Under the pieces are notes generated by a model. That model made no database searches. It worked only from the letters and a program-made list of their open reading frames with translations, and was not told the origin of the DNA. 64,000 nt of DNA, taken from Cricetomys ansorgei (lineage: Eukaryota; Chordata; Mammalia; Rodentia; Nesomyidae). Made by a program: the position numbers and the translations under genes. The DNA lies in NCBI GenBank assembly GCA_026225945.1, contig JAMJFZ010000107.1:44382501-44446500 (forward strand). Direction: 5' to 3'. Below are positions 42,199-53,228 of this stretch, in pieces. Numbering within the stretch: the stretch's first letter is position 1; every line of letters begins with the position of its first letter.

Positions 42199-44002
42199 AG
42201 CCCATCATACCTATGAATCCACAGAAGCCCTAAAAGAAGGGACAGCTCCATCCTCAAAGACTTATATAGCTCCAGTTGCCAGAGGAAAGCTTGAGAATGA
42301 TCCAAGTGGTCCTTCCTGCAACTAAGTGAACTCTAGGCTTGTAAGCCACTGTCATCATATGACAGAGGATATTAGCTATAGTTCTGAATCCCTAAGAGGA
42401 GTTGCTGCATTGTTCTGGAGAGACATCTACATGAGCATACTCTTATCATTCTTTTGCTGGCCAGTTGTGGGGTGGGGAGGAAATCAGGCCCAGAACTTTC
42501 AAGGGGTCCAGCTGTCCTCCTCTGTTTTTCAAATACTCTCATAAGGAAGAAAAACTCATGTCGCAAAGAAGTTTTAGCTTCTTTAGACCAAATAACACCT
42601 CTCCTGAATACTTAAGAACCTGGCATGGTGAGTTATAAACACGATTACGGTTTAGAGCAGCTTCATGCGAACCTCTCTCTAGAAGCAGTAGGAGCCTCAT
42701 TGTGGAGAAAGGTACCGGGGAAAACACATCCTTGAAAAAGGAGAAAATAAAAAAGGAAAGGCATATGTGGAAGGTAAGTGGTTAGACAGAGATTCATCCT
42801 AGGATAAAAGGCACTTCAGGGCTGGCTCCATCAAGCGCAGCAAATAGGAGACAATAGAGAAAGGCGGGCAGGGAAATGTAGAGCAGGAGCTGCAGAGTGG
42901 AAACCTCATATTAAACACCGCTTGCCACGCCCACACATGCGCACCAGTCCACATACACACAGTGTGAAGGTTTTATTCTTGGGATAAAAATTAATAAAGC
43001 TGTAAGTGATTGCCAAGGAGGGTGAGTTTTAGAGTTTGCTTTAGCAAGCTAGGAAAACAACAGATGGTGGAAAGTTTGCTTATCCTGCTTGCAAACCACA
43101 TGAAGAGAGGCAGCAGCAAAGCTGTCGCTTGATTTGGAGTAGTTCTGTTCTGAAGAATTTGGATTCCATTTAAATGACATTTCAAATTTTGTGATGCCTC
43201 TGAAAATCTATCACTGTGTTTCCCCTCATTTTGTAGCATCAGAACGGAGTATCATATTAGTTTCCTGGGTTGAAAACACCTGAAATTCAAGACCAGCACC
43301 CTGGCCATATCGGCCGCTTTTCTGTCTCACCTCTAGGTTCAAGGAACTCCCCCTGTTTCTATTCTTTTTCTCGCACCTTCTTGTTCCTGAATACCACCTC
43401 CTAGACATGGTGGCGAAAGGAACAATGGCCTGGGATCCAACCAATTAACTTTACATCCACATCATTTGTGTTTTTGAGAGAACAGAGCTTTTCTGTACTC
43501 AAAACATCTATTGTTCTCCTTTCATTGTAAATTCAAGTCCCAATCTGATCCAGGCTGGAATCCCTGCCCCTGCTGCCCTGATTTCTTAAACCTTTTCTCC
43601 ACATGTTATCTGTACAAACTCTGCTGCACAGTTCTCGAATACCCCATGTAAACAGCTTAGGGAGCAAAGATTTATCTTGATCGCAGAGGGCTCAGTCCAT
43701 AGGCAGATCATCAGGGCTGCAGGGACATATGGCAGAGGAGCTTCTTCATGGCCCCGGTGGACCATGAGAGCAAATTTCCTGCTTCAGTTGTCATCACTGG
43801 TTGATGCTACAGTTTGCTGGTCTCTGCCCTTCCCTTAACACCAGGAGCTCCTGGTTGAGCATGAAGGGAAGGGTAATGTGAGACGGTAATGGAGAAGGCT
43901 ACAGGAGGATAATGGAGGTTACAGGATTAAGAGTAGGAGTTGGAAAGATTACGATAAGGCAAAGAAGTTTCACATGCCATTGCTTAGGTATTATAATTCA
44001 TT
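42199..44002. other. unique non-coding stretch
   Basis: No repeat recognised. Short frames on both strands only. Confidence 0.4.
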
Positions 44003-44118
44003 GTCTATCTATCTATCTATCTATCATCTATCATCTATCATCTATGTATCTATCTATCTATCATCTATCTATATCTCTCTATATATCTATCTAGCATCTA
44101 TCTGTCTATCTATCTATC

Positions 44119-44158
<40 letters not shown>

Positions 44159-44376
44159 CATGTATCTATCATCTCTCCACCTATCTATCATCTATCTCAT
44201 GTATCTATGATCTCTCTATCTCTCTATGTATCTATATCTATCATATATCTATCTATATCATGTATCTATTATCTATCTACCTAGTATGTATGTATGTATG
44301 TATTATCTATCTATCTCTATCATGTATCTATCATCTGTCTATCTATCTATCATCTATCTGTCTATCATCTATCTAT
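44003..44376. repeat. long imperfect (TATC)n microsatellite
   Basis: About 375 bp of CTAT units with recurring CTATCAT, CTCT, TGTC and a short (TATG) block near 44285-44300. The longest uninterrupted run is at about 44117-44158. The frames across it encode Ser-Ile-Tyr-Leu repeats. Confidence 0.97.
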
Positions 44377-45934
44377 AGTAATAACTGGAAGGCATATATA
44401 TGTTGGTAAAGCTCAAATGTTCCATGATGTGTGAATATATAATGCTCAGCTAGTTTTGTAGAATATATCATATGACAGTACCTGAGATAGGTATATAGAA
44501 AATAAGATGTTAAAGATATCTAGAAAATTCTCCAGAGGTCTCTACATAACCAGGAACTTTTATTTGGAGGGAAAAGAATGGAAGAGCATAAAAATCTGGT
44601 CAGATTCAAAACCATGGACTTGGAAACTTGTAGACTGAAAGGACACCATGTCACCTACTTAAATTCCTTGTTGAAACTGAAAAAAAAAAAAAACCCTACC
44701 ATTTCCCAATATTTATTTATGCAAATGAGACACAAGTTACAAGGATATAGGGGTGAACCTTGATTTATGACAACATCAGGGAAATGACTAAAAATAAGTA
44801 TGTCTCAGGATGACTCAAAGTGCAGTGAGGGGATTTCCAATGATTTAGTAATAAGTGTAGGAGCCAAATTCCATTTATTTTCTCAGCAAATATTCCCAAG
44901 GAACAGGACAAATGGCAGCTGCATAATCTGAACGGTTGATATTTTCCTGTTGGTTGATTCAACCTTTTGTGTCCAAGAGAGAGCAGGATGGGGGAGAGAG
45001 TAGGGATCTAGGTAAGGTGAAATTTAAAGTTTGTATATTATTGTACAATATATATATTGTAATTTTGTGAATAAAACCTCCAAAAATCCACAAGAATTCA
45101 AATACCAACATTGAAGTCATGAAGTGATATAAGAAATAACAGACTAAGATACAGAGAGCTAGATGACCGGGATAGAGATTACGTTACAGCTCTCGGAGCC
45201 GGAAACCAGAGGGCCGAGCATCCCACAGGGCTGCACTCCCGGTAGAGACTCCAAGGAACTGCCCATTCTTTGCTTCTGGATTCTGGTGCTTTCTAACTTC
45301 CTTTATTTTGATCAAATCACTTCAATCTCTTCTTTTCTGTCTTCATACTCTTTCCTGTATTTCTTAAGGCAGTGCCAATGGGTTTAGGAACCACTCAAAT
45401 AATCCAGAATAAACGCTTCTTAAGAATTTTAAGTTAAAGATATCTGTGAAAATCTTTATCCAAGTAAGGTAACGTGCACAGGCTCTAGGGACAAGGACAT
45501 GGACACGTGTCTTTGGAGGCCACTATTCAACTCACAGCCTCCCATTGCAACCCATTTAATTTTTGGCAAATCCTACTTAGGCCGACTTTGTTGTTTTTCT
45601 TGTTATTTTTAGATAATCCTACCCCTAGACCATTCTTCCTAGCCAAAACATGTCTAGATTTGACGAAACCAGTTGAATGGCGAGGTTATATTTTCTAATG
45701 GGTCATTCTTACCATGAACAATTTATGGCGGAAATTGTGAATACTTTTAAATCAAGTATTTAGTGTCTGAGATATTTTGTAAGGAGAAATCTTTCTTGGA
45801 CATTTTAGACCTCCTTCCTACAGAGCCATGTTTTGTCCTGTCAAGGTCTTGCCATTGTCCATCAGTGACCCTCAGTATTCTCACACTAGATCACACTAGA
45901 GATTCATATGTCTGCTCAGAGTCTTCTGATAGGT
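44377..45934. other. unique non-coding stretch
   Basis: Nothing recognised apart from an A-run near 44680 and an AT palindromic patch near 45040. Confidence 0.4.
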
Positions 45935-46262
45935 AATTTTCTCATCGCAGAGACAAGGAGCCTTGCAGAAACACTGTAAGGGAGGCACAGTTTATTTTAG
46001 CTTACAGCTTGAGAAGTATCTGTCCTTTGTGGTAGGAGGGGTATCGAGCGACACAGACCTTCACGTCATGGTGGCCCGGAAATAGGACCAGGCAGAATAC
46101 AGGAAGGGGAGGGCACAAGAAGAGTTCCCCAAAGACACGCCTCCAATAACTTTCTTCCTGAAGCTCAGCCCAACTTCTAATTTTCTACAATCTCCCAAAA
46201 TATCACCATCTGTGTTCAGCACATGAACACATGAAGGTTTTTAATATTCAAAATATAACTAG
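45935..46262 (-). mobile_element. MaLR-type LTR, antisense, diverged
   Basis: GTAAGGGAGGCACAGTTTATTTTAGCTTACAGCTTGAG, TCACGTCATGGTGGC, CAAAGACACGCCTCCAATAAC and CAATCTCCCAAAATATCACCATCTG are in the order of a reversed MT-like LTR. It shares its right end with the LTR at 1690-2310 (the TCCCAAAATATCACC block), so the two may belong to one family. Confidence 0.6.
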
Positions 46263-46522
46263 TTCCTTCCTCTAAAATTCCCTCCTCTTTTTTTAGTCCC
46301 GTTAATCCTGGGTTGCTGGGTTGTTTTATTACTTCCCAAATATTGATCTTTTCTTTCAAGCAATCACACCATCCCGTTTATATCTTGGCCATATGCATTT
46401 AATGATAATCAACTTAGACCCTGCAATAAGAAGGCTCACTTTTATTTTATTTTTTCATAAGAAGTCTTATTTATAAACTTTGTCTTTTGAACAAACTTGG
46501 GTACCCCCAGAAGGCAAATATA

Positions 46523-47300
46523 TCTTTTTTTTTTTTTTTTAGTGACAGCTTAAAAATGTTTAATAGGCACAGTAGCGATTTTAGTGCTTCCTATTTATAA
46601 GCATCTTAACAGTACACAACTTATAAACATCTCTGTTTTTTTCTGAACTAGGACTTTTCTAATAACGAAGGGTTGATGACCTCATAAAACATAAAAGTGC
46701 ATCAGCTACTACTCCCTTCTCATCTCACTCGCCCTTCATTTTACAGAATTAAGTGTTTCATGTATATTCTTTTAGAAATTTTACTTTCAGATGGACTTTA
46801 TCATCTCTTCAAATAAATGCAAGATAGGCATATAAATTAAGTGTAGGTATTAACAAATTGTCCCTTAAGAAGTTTTTGTAAAGTTTACCATTTCAAAGGT
46901 TGGCAGTTCAGTGGTCATGGATGAATCAATTCACCAGGGAAAAGTGTAAGACAGTTTCCTCATCTTAGCGAGACACATGATCCATCCCTTCATTCAAAAA
47001 ACATGCGGGGTTCATTCATTTAACTCTCTGAATACATTTCTCATAAGATAGATCAATTGCCGTCTCGCTCCCTATAGAAACGAACCATTTGGCTTGGTGA
47101 ATATTTTTTATGTCTTTACACACAATATGCACTTGTACATGTGTAGTATGAATGAACCCTTGCTGTATCCTGATCAGTCATTTTTTTTCAATTAATGCAT
47201 TTTTCAATCTTTCCAAATGTGACAGATTTAACAAGAATCAAAACAACAAGAAAAAACGAGGGCGATAAACAATACAGTGATATAATAAATAAAAACCCTC
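46523..47300 (-). pseudogene. possible processed retrocopy tail, antisense
   Basis: An 18-base T-run at 46523-46540 is the reverse complement of a poly(A) tail. On the minus strand it is preceded, about 20 nt upstream, by ATTAAA, a common variant poly(A) signal (CCTATTAAACATTTTTAAGC). The upstream sequence looks like AT-rich 3' UTR with no repeat identity, and I cannot name a parent gene. The octamer CAAATATA lies just before the T-run and again at 47299, a possible but weak target-site duplication. Other explanations are an unrecognised LINE tail or a chance T-run. Confidence 0.3.
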
Positions 47301-47629
47301 AAATATAAAGATCTATGTTTGTACATAAACTCATGACTTTTAAGATTAACTATAATTATGTGCTTATCTTTGAGCAAGTCTTAAATATTTTCATCAGTAG
47401 AGCTCTTATACTGTTGGATCATAATCTCATAAACAGCATGTTTGGTCATAATCTAATAGACAGAATTTAAGTGTAAAAAGATGTAAATGTCAGTTTTTAT
47501 ATAAAAAAAATAAACCTGGCTAAGAATTCCATACGTAAATATAATATGTTTTTCAGCAAATCCATTCCTTACATCTTTCCCTTTAACTTTCTCACATCCT
47601 CTCACTGGTTTTCCCTCCCAACTTGAATT

Positions 47630-47815
47630 TTCTTACAACCCACGGAGTCCACTTAGTGCTTCCAGAATGCCTGTGAGTATAGAGCTGTCCACTGGAATAT
47701 GGGCAGTCTAGATTGGGCTGAATCCTATGTAAAACAACTCTCTCTAACTCAGCAGTCATCAGCTGTCACTGGTTCCCAGGGATGGGACTCCATAAGCCCT
47801 GTGCTGTGTGGCACT
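47630..47815. repeat. rodent dispersed repeat (L1-3'UTR-like)
   Basis: CGGAGTCCACTTAGTGC, GTCCACTGGAATATGGGCAG, CAGCAGTCATCAGCTGTCACTGG and ATGGGACTCCATAAGCCCT follow a dispersed mouse/rat sequence that I remember as GAGTCCACTTAGTGCTG...CCACTGGAG...CAGCAGCCATCAACTGCC. The class assignment and orientation are uncertain. Confidence 0.45.
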
Positions 47816-47849
47816 GTGCCTGGGAAGACGTGAACATAAACAAATGTCC

Positions 47850-48110
47850 ACTTACCCCAGATAGGGAACCAATGCCAGACTGAAGTATCACCAAAGTCTA
47901 ACTTGGTAAGCTACTGAGCTTTAGTGGATACTTAAAGGAGCAGAAATGACCCAGAGACAGCTGCATTACTAAAATTCTCTTCCTGCAGGAAAGCTGGAAA
48001 CCTGGAGCCGGCACTCCATACAACCTCCAGAGAGCTCAAGAGGTTGGAGAGCATCTTTTCCAGATACTTGAGTTGGTTCGAGCCTCTTCCAGGCAGCTCT
48101 GTGTCAGAGA
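47850..48110. repeat. rodent medium-reiterated repeat, copy B
   Basis: Shares ordered blocks with 15015-15300: CACCAAAGTCTAACTTGGTAAGC, GTGGATACTTAAAGGAG, GCTCAAGAGGTTGGAGAGCATCTTTTCCAG and TTCGAGCCTCTTCCAGGCAGCTC. Same orientation as copy A, moderately diverged, so an independent insertion of the same family. Confidence 0.6.
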
Positions 48111-48129
48111 ATGATGATTATTGCCAGCT

Positions 48130-48285
48130 ACATTTAGTTGCCTACAAACTTAATGATTTCATTTTCCTTTACAGTTGGGGGAAACTCCATTGTGTATATG
48201 TACCTCCTTTTCTTATCCATTCATCATCTGATGGACATCTAGGTTGTTGTAACAAAGTTATTGCTAAAAAGAAAAAATATACTTT
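48130..48285 (-). mobile_element. L1 ORF2 fragment, antisense
   Basis: AACTCCATTGTGTATATGTACC, CTTATCCATTCATCATCTGATGGACATCTAGGTTG is the reverse complement of the well-known L1 ORF2 C-terminal segment. It is short and truncated on both sides. Confidence 0.7.
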
Positions 48286-48297
48286 GCTGAGGATAGA

Positions 48298-48354
48298 TAA
48301 GTGGCTGAGCATTGGCTAGAGTGAGGCACTGGGACAGATCCTTAGCAGCGCGTG
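48298..48354 (+). mobile_element. ID-like SINE fragment
   Basis: GTGGCTGAGCATTGGCTAGAGTGAGGCACTGGGACAGATCCTTAGCAGCG corresponds to the ID 3' half (GCGCAAGGCCCTGGGTTCGGTCCCCAGC). It is followed at once by a CA array, which looks like an expanded tail. Confidence 0.5.
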
Positions 48355-48358
48355 CGCA

Positions 48359-48408
<50 letters not shown>
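48355..48408. repeat. (CA)n microsatellite
   Basis: About 24 CA units with an initial CGCACACACATA irregularity. Confidence 0.95.
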
Positions 48409-48410
<2 letters not shown>

Positions 48411-51400
48411 ACAGGGGGGGTGCAATTATGTAAACAACAATGAAGAGAATACCTTCTTCTAAAACCCATGTACCAGAATGGAAGTCTTAAATTCCTTTTC
48501 TGGAATGTAAATAGCAGAACTGAGAACTGCTTTTCCTTTCCTAACTCTGACACTAAGTGCCTGTGGCAACTGGTATCTCTTCTATGGATAAATCTAAGTG
48601 TTGAATGAAACTTCTCACTAGTAGTAGCTCTGGTGATTGACAGCCAGTGTGGGAAGCCCGGCTTAGTGTTGAGGGAGCACTCCAAAGATCCCACTGGGGT
48701 TGATTTAGCATGGGCTAGTGTGTAGGAAAAGATAACTTTCGGTGATATTTTCTTACACTATCAGTAGTTAATTCAGTTTTTCTAAGCCTGTATTGCTTCT
48801 TGTAGGATGAGTTGAAAAGTATATTTTCAGTGACACCAAATAATTCTAGAAAAATTAAGTCTGAATCGGTAATCTGATAGAAGTGCATGTGGGTCAGAAA
48901 CTGGTGTTTATGTTCTAAATTTCAAATTAATGGACTTTGGAGTCATGTTTTCTGTTTGGGGCTTGTTAATTCATTCACCAGCTTGCCATAGGCATTTTAA
49001 ATGTACAGACATGTGCACTCTTAACTAAATTTGCCATTTTAAGACTGTCAATGTTTGCTTTACCCAATGTTTTACTAAGAATATTTATGATTCATTTCAG
49101 ACAATTTACTATTTACTTACAACCTTAGAAGTCTTTCTCGTATATACTGTTTTTTTTTTTTTTTTTGGTGTATCTCTGCATGAACGAATATCTAGAAATG
49201 GTTTTATGATGATATTTTAAATAGATGTTCCAAATTTCTATCTTCCAAGATGGTTAATTTGTATCTGGTAAAATATTAGCTAAAGGATATAAAATTGAGG
49301 TCAGGAAGAAATAGGGTCTAAGAACAGAGCAGAAAAGGAAGTGAGGTTAAAGATCAACTTTCTTACAGCTAAGAAAAGAGCAGCAGGAATCAAGGAGGGC
49401 AAGCAAAGGAGCAAGACCCCACTCACTTGGAGTCTTTAGATGGGTATAGAACAGAACAGTTCCAACATTTGTGAGGAAAGAATCTCTCCTAAGAACATTT
49501 GCATAATGACTATTATGGGTTTTATTTTCCACAGCTGTGTGGGGTGTAGTAGATGGGAAATGTATGCATAAAAAATAGAAATAGTAGCAGTGAACCCACA
49601 GGAAAGAAATGCTTGCCTTTCCTTCAAAGGTAAAAATATTTTTCCCAATATGTTTAAATAAAAGCAGTATTCAGCATAAGGAAATGCTTAGTTTATTAGA
49701 GTAACGTCTTTTGTTATTTTGTTACCTGAACGGGTCCTTATAAAATTCTGTATTACTTTGTGATGAGCCCATGAGCACTCACTTTTAGAGATGACAGAAA
49801 CGGTTTGAACTAAGCTTTAGTGACCCATCGCCATATTCAGCAATGACAGATACCCCTCTGTTCCTTCCTCCTGTGTGGTGGTGGTGGGGGAGGCAGTTTC
49901 AATGTGCAGTCTCTCTGAGGAACCTTAATCCAGATGTCTTTGCTGCTATGGTGGCAAATTGTTACAAATGAAAGGCTTCTGAATGACTCTGGGCCTTACC
50001 TTGCAAATTGTCCCACAGAGAAATGTGTGTGCCCTGGCATCAGGCCCTGGCCATAAGCCAAAAGGAGAGGGTTCCAGAAAGAGATTAAGGTGTCAGTGCT
50101 AGAGGAAGGGAAAAGATATAGGGCGATCGATGCACTGCCTGGTTGTAGCGCACACCTGATTTACACGCAGTTAGTCAATGCCTTACAATGAGTAAAATAC
50201 CAGCATCTGTTCCTCTAAGCTTTTGAAGGGTGGACATGTAGTTTTTAAACTTTCTGAAATGTCTCATTTTCATTATAAATTTTTTTGCAACGTTTTTCTG
50301 TAAAACTTTTGGAAGAACTGATCCCATTAAAACTTGACACAATGTTATACGTATTAAAACGTATTAGCTTTTCTTGAGGTGGCATGCTAATCTGATAGTA
50401 TTCAGTGTTCATAGTTACTGAATACAAACATTGAAAAATTTTTAACTCATACAGTAGACAGTAAAAATCGATATGATCTAAATGTAACATATAACACAAT
50501 TAATTGTACTGGAAATATTGTTTCAGTATTAAGAAGTGAGGCCCACTTAGGTTATTTCTAAGTCTCTACACAACATGCAATGATGGTGGGAAAAGGTGGT
50601 GGTGTAGCTGGAAGCATTATTCAAGTATAAAATTACTCTAACAGGAGACAAAACTTCCCCCAAGGTTATTTTGATGAATAGCTCATCTTACAGATGCTTC
50701 GGCAAAAGAATTAAAGAATTTAGACTTAAGAGCCTTCAACAACAGATATTTTAATTCTCAGGAAGATGACTTTAGAAGGTTAAACTCATCCTTAGAAGAT
50801 AGCAAGTACTATAATCAAAAAGATTTGCCAGTTAGGAAGAACGAATGCGATTGTAGCTGAAAAGGTTTATGTGCATATTTGTATGTGTGTGTGGGGGGGC
50901 GTGTTTAGTAGATTGTGCTGTCCCCATGGATCCAAAGGCACTTGAAGTCACTGGGAGGGGAAAAGGGATGATAATGCACTGTCTTTTATGGCATTACAGC
51001 TAAATAGTGCCAACGTGGTGTTCTCTCATCTCTCCGCTCCCCTCTCTTCCTCCTTGGTTTTTTTTTTTCTTCCTGTAACATTTCTTTCTCCAACCAACCC
51101 CTCCCTTCCTGACCTCACCTTCTTAACAGCTGGCAGCCTGCCTTTCAAAGCCTGATCTCCTAGAAAGGACGTTCTAGCATCTCATATCTAAACTATTACT
51201 GGTTGTATCTCTTCCCGCTTATATATCAAATCAGGCCTAGTTTATTACAATCTGATTGCTTCTTTTCTTTTTCAGTTTTATAGCTCGATCGCCATGCTTC
51301 CTAGGAAGAGATGAACACTCTTTGGAATGAACATTAAATGAGTAAGCAAACATTTTTTAACGTAAGCAATATGAGATCTTTATTTATTTGTTCATCAAAT

Positions 51401-51509
51401 GCTAATTAAATACATGATTGATAAGATTCTATTGAAAAGAATGAAGCATGCTTATTGCTGCTTTGCTCAAGCTATCACTATAAATGCACAGAATATTTTA
51501 TTGTTTAAA
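48409..51509. other. long unique AT-rich stretch
   Basis: About 3.1 kb with only T-runs at 49150-49166 and 51059-51068 and a short G-run at 50891. No repeat family or credible exon recognised. Confidence 0.4.
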
Positions 51510-51717
51510 ATTACACATATGTGTGTGCTTGCATGAATTTATGTGCATCATATGCATGTGTCAGAGTACTCATGGAAGCTTGAATAGGGTGTTGTATTCC
51601 CTGGAACTCAAGCTGCAGGTGGTTGTGAACTGATGTGGGTGCTGGGTGCTTGGAACTGAACCCTGGACTTTGTAAGAACAGTAAGAGCTCTTAACCACTG
51701 AGCTGTATCTCCAGCCC
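51510..51717 (-). mobile_element. B3-type SINE, antisense
   Basis: Reverse strand begins GGGCTGGAGATACAGCTCAGTGGTTAAGAGCTCTTACTG, then AAGTCCAGGGTTCAGTTCC and AGCACCCACATCAGTTCACAACCACCTGCAGCTTGAGTTCC. The distal part is TG/CA-rich. Confidence 0.88.
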
Positions 51718-52119
51718 TGTACAGAATAGTTCACATGATTCCCTTTGTGTTTTTGAATAAAAAGTATTATCTAGTCTATTTCTTTTATACTGTGTTGGCT
51801 TACTTTGATCATGGATCCAGGACAGTGTTTGGTGCTTTTCCAAAGAGCTAATGGCTGGTTTAAGATAAATATATCCTGAGGTGTATTATAAGATATGTGT
51901 CCCCAAACAAGTGACTCATTTATGTGAGTGGTAACTGTGGCTACTAAACGTGGGAGGGGAGAAAGGGAAGCAATGCTAGAGGGATTGAGTTTCCTCTTGA
52001 TGTTGAAAACTTTTATTGCCAAGATTATGGTGATTAGTGACTTTAAAGGGAACTGTACAGAGTTATAAAAACACTGTGCTAAAAACAGTCAAAGGTTTTC
52101 TCCCTGACCATCTTTGCTC

Positions 52120-52121
<2 letters not shown>

Positions 52122-52153
<32 letters not shown>

Positions 52154-52178
52154 AACAACTGAATTGCTATAGCCAGGA
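52122..52178 (-). mobile_element. (TG)n plus B3-head fragment, antisense
   Basis: Fifteen TG units (52122-52151) are followed by TTTTAACAACTGAATTGCTATAGCCAG, which resembles the reversed B3 head CTCTTAACCACTGAGCCATCTCTCCAGCC. The body between tail and head is gone. Confidence 0.5.
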
Positions 52179-52795
52179 ACTGGGCACTTACACATCACTG
52201 AGAGGCTGCCAACAATAAATACTCTCAGAATAAGAATGGCAACATCACAGACTTCCCTCCTTAGTTAATAGATAGAACCTGAAGTGTGACCTCTGTGCCA
52301 TGTTTTACCACTCGGTTTCCGGTACAGCTTATAGCGTAGTTAATGTGACTAAAGGTGATTTACAAGTCAATGATTTCCTGTACTGTGCCCAACCCAGAGA
52401 ATGGCATGCAATATTCTCCGAAGGGAATTTCTCAGGGCTTGTGTCTTCATTGGTGGGTGACTTAGAAAACAAGTGTGTGATGGAGACCTAGGGAGATCAA
52501 GGATACGAAGAGGTTGCAGAGCTTTTGCTGCAAGATTAAGATAATCAAAGACAAGCTATAGGCCGATTCAGTCCAAATGATTGCATGTGCTATGTGTGCT
52601 CACTGATTAGAGCACTGGGGATCTGTCTGCTAGACTTGACCACAGTATTGAAAACAAATATCACCAGAATTACTCATTTGATAGTTTCTTCTAAATTTCA
52701 CATAGTTACATAAAGAAATGATGTATGTTTATCTGTAGGGGAAGTATGAAAAAAATACAGTAGTTGGGGAACAGAGATCTCAAAACTACTTTGGG
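52179..52795. other. unique non-coding stretch
   Basis: Nothing recognised. Confidence 0.4.
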
Positions 52796-52874
52796 AATTA
52801 GGGTGTTGTTTAGTACTGGAATGCTAACCAAGTATGCAGGAGGCCCTGGGTTCTATTAGTAGCACAGCATAAAG
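52796..52874 (+). mobile_element. ID SINE, diverged
   Basis: GTTGTTTAGTACTGGAATGCTAACCAAGTATGCAGGAGGCCCTGGGTTCTATTAGTAGCACAGCATAAA follows the complete ID core with about one change in five bases. Confidence 0.7.
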
Positions 52875-52920
52875 CGAACATTCTTTTCCCTCTAGAAATA
52901 TTCATCTGTGTTCATGTCAT

Positions 52921-53228
52921 GAATGTGTGTGTGTGCGTGTGTGTATGTGTGTGTGTATGGGTGCACATTCAATTGTGCACACATCCACATGGAGGCAGGT
53001 GGTCAACCCCAGGTATGGTTACAGCTGTCTGCCACTACCCTAAGCTAGCCAGGCAGGCTACACTGGTTTACTAGAGAGTGCCAGAAACCCTGCTGTCTCT
53101 GCCTCTAAAGTGCTGGGATTCCAAGCACATATCCTCATGCCTGTCTTTGTTATGTGGGTTCTGGAGATGGGAATCAAGGCCTCGTGCATGAAAGAAGAAC
53201 ACTTTTACCCACCGAGCCCTCTGCCTAA
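52921..53228 (-). mobile_element. B4-type composite SINE, antisense, with TG tail
   Basis: The TG-rich tract (52921-52964) is followed by B1-derived CTGTCTCTGCCTCTAAAGTGCTGGGATTCCAAGC, then GTTATGTGGGTTCTGGAGATGGGAATCAAGGCCTCGTGCATG and TACCCACCGAGCCC, the reversed tRNA-derived head. This head-plus-B1 fusion defines B4. Confidence 0.75.

Noticed and set aside
43974..44210. open frame with Ser-Ile-Tyr-Leu repeats
   Set aside because: Translation of the TATC microsatellite.
44003..44376. possible CRISPR-like array
   Set aside because: Units are 4 bp and contiguous, with no spacers. A eukaryotic microsatellite.
48239..48694. 151-codon antisense frame
   Set aside because: A Cys-Val repeat from the (CA)n tract at 48355-48408 makes up its core.
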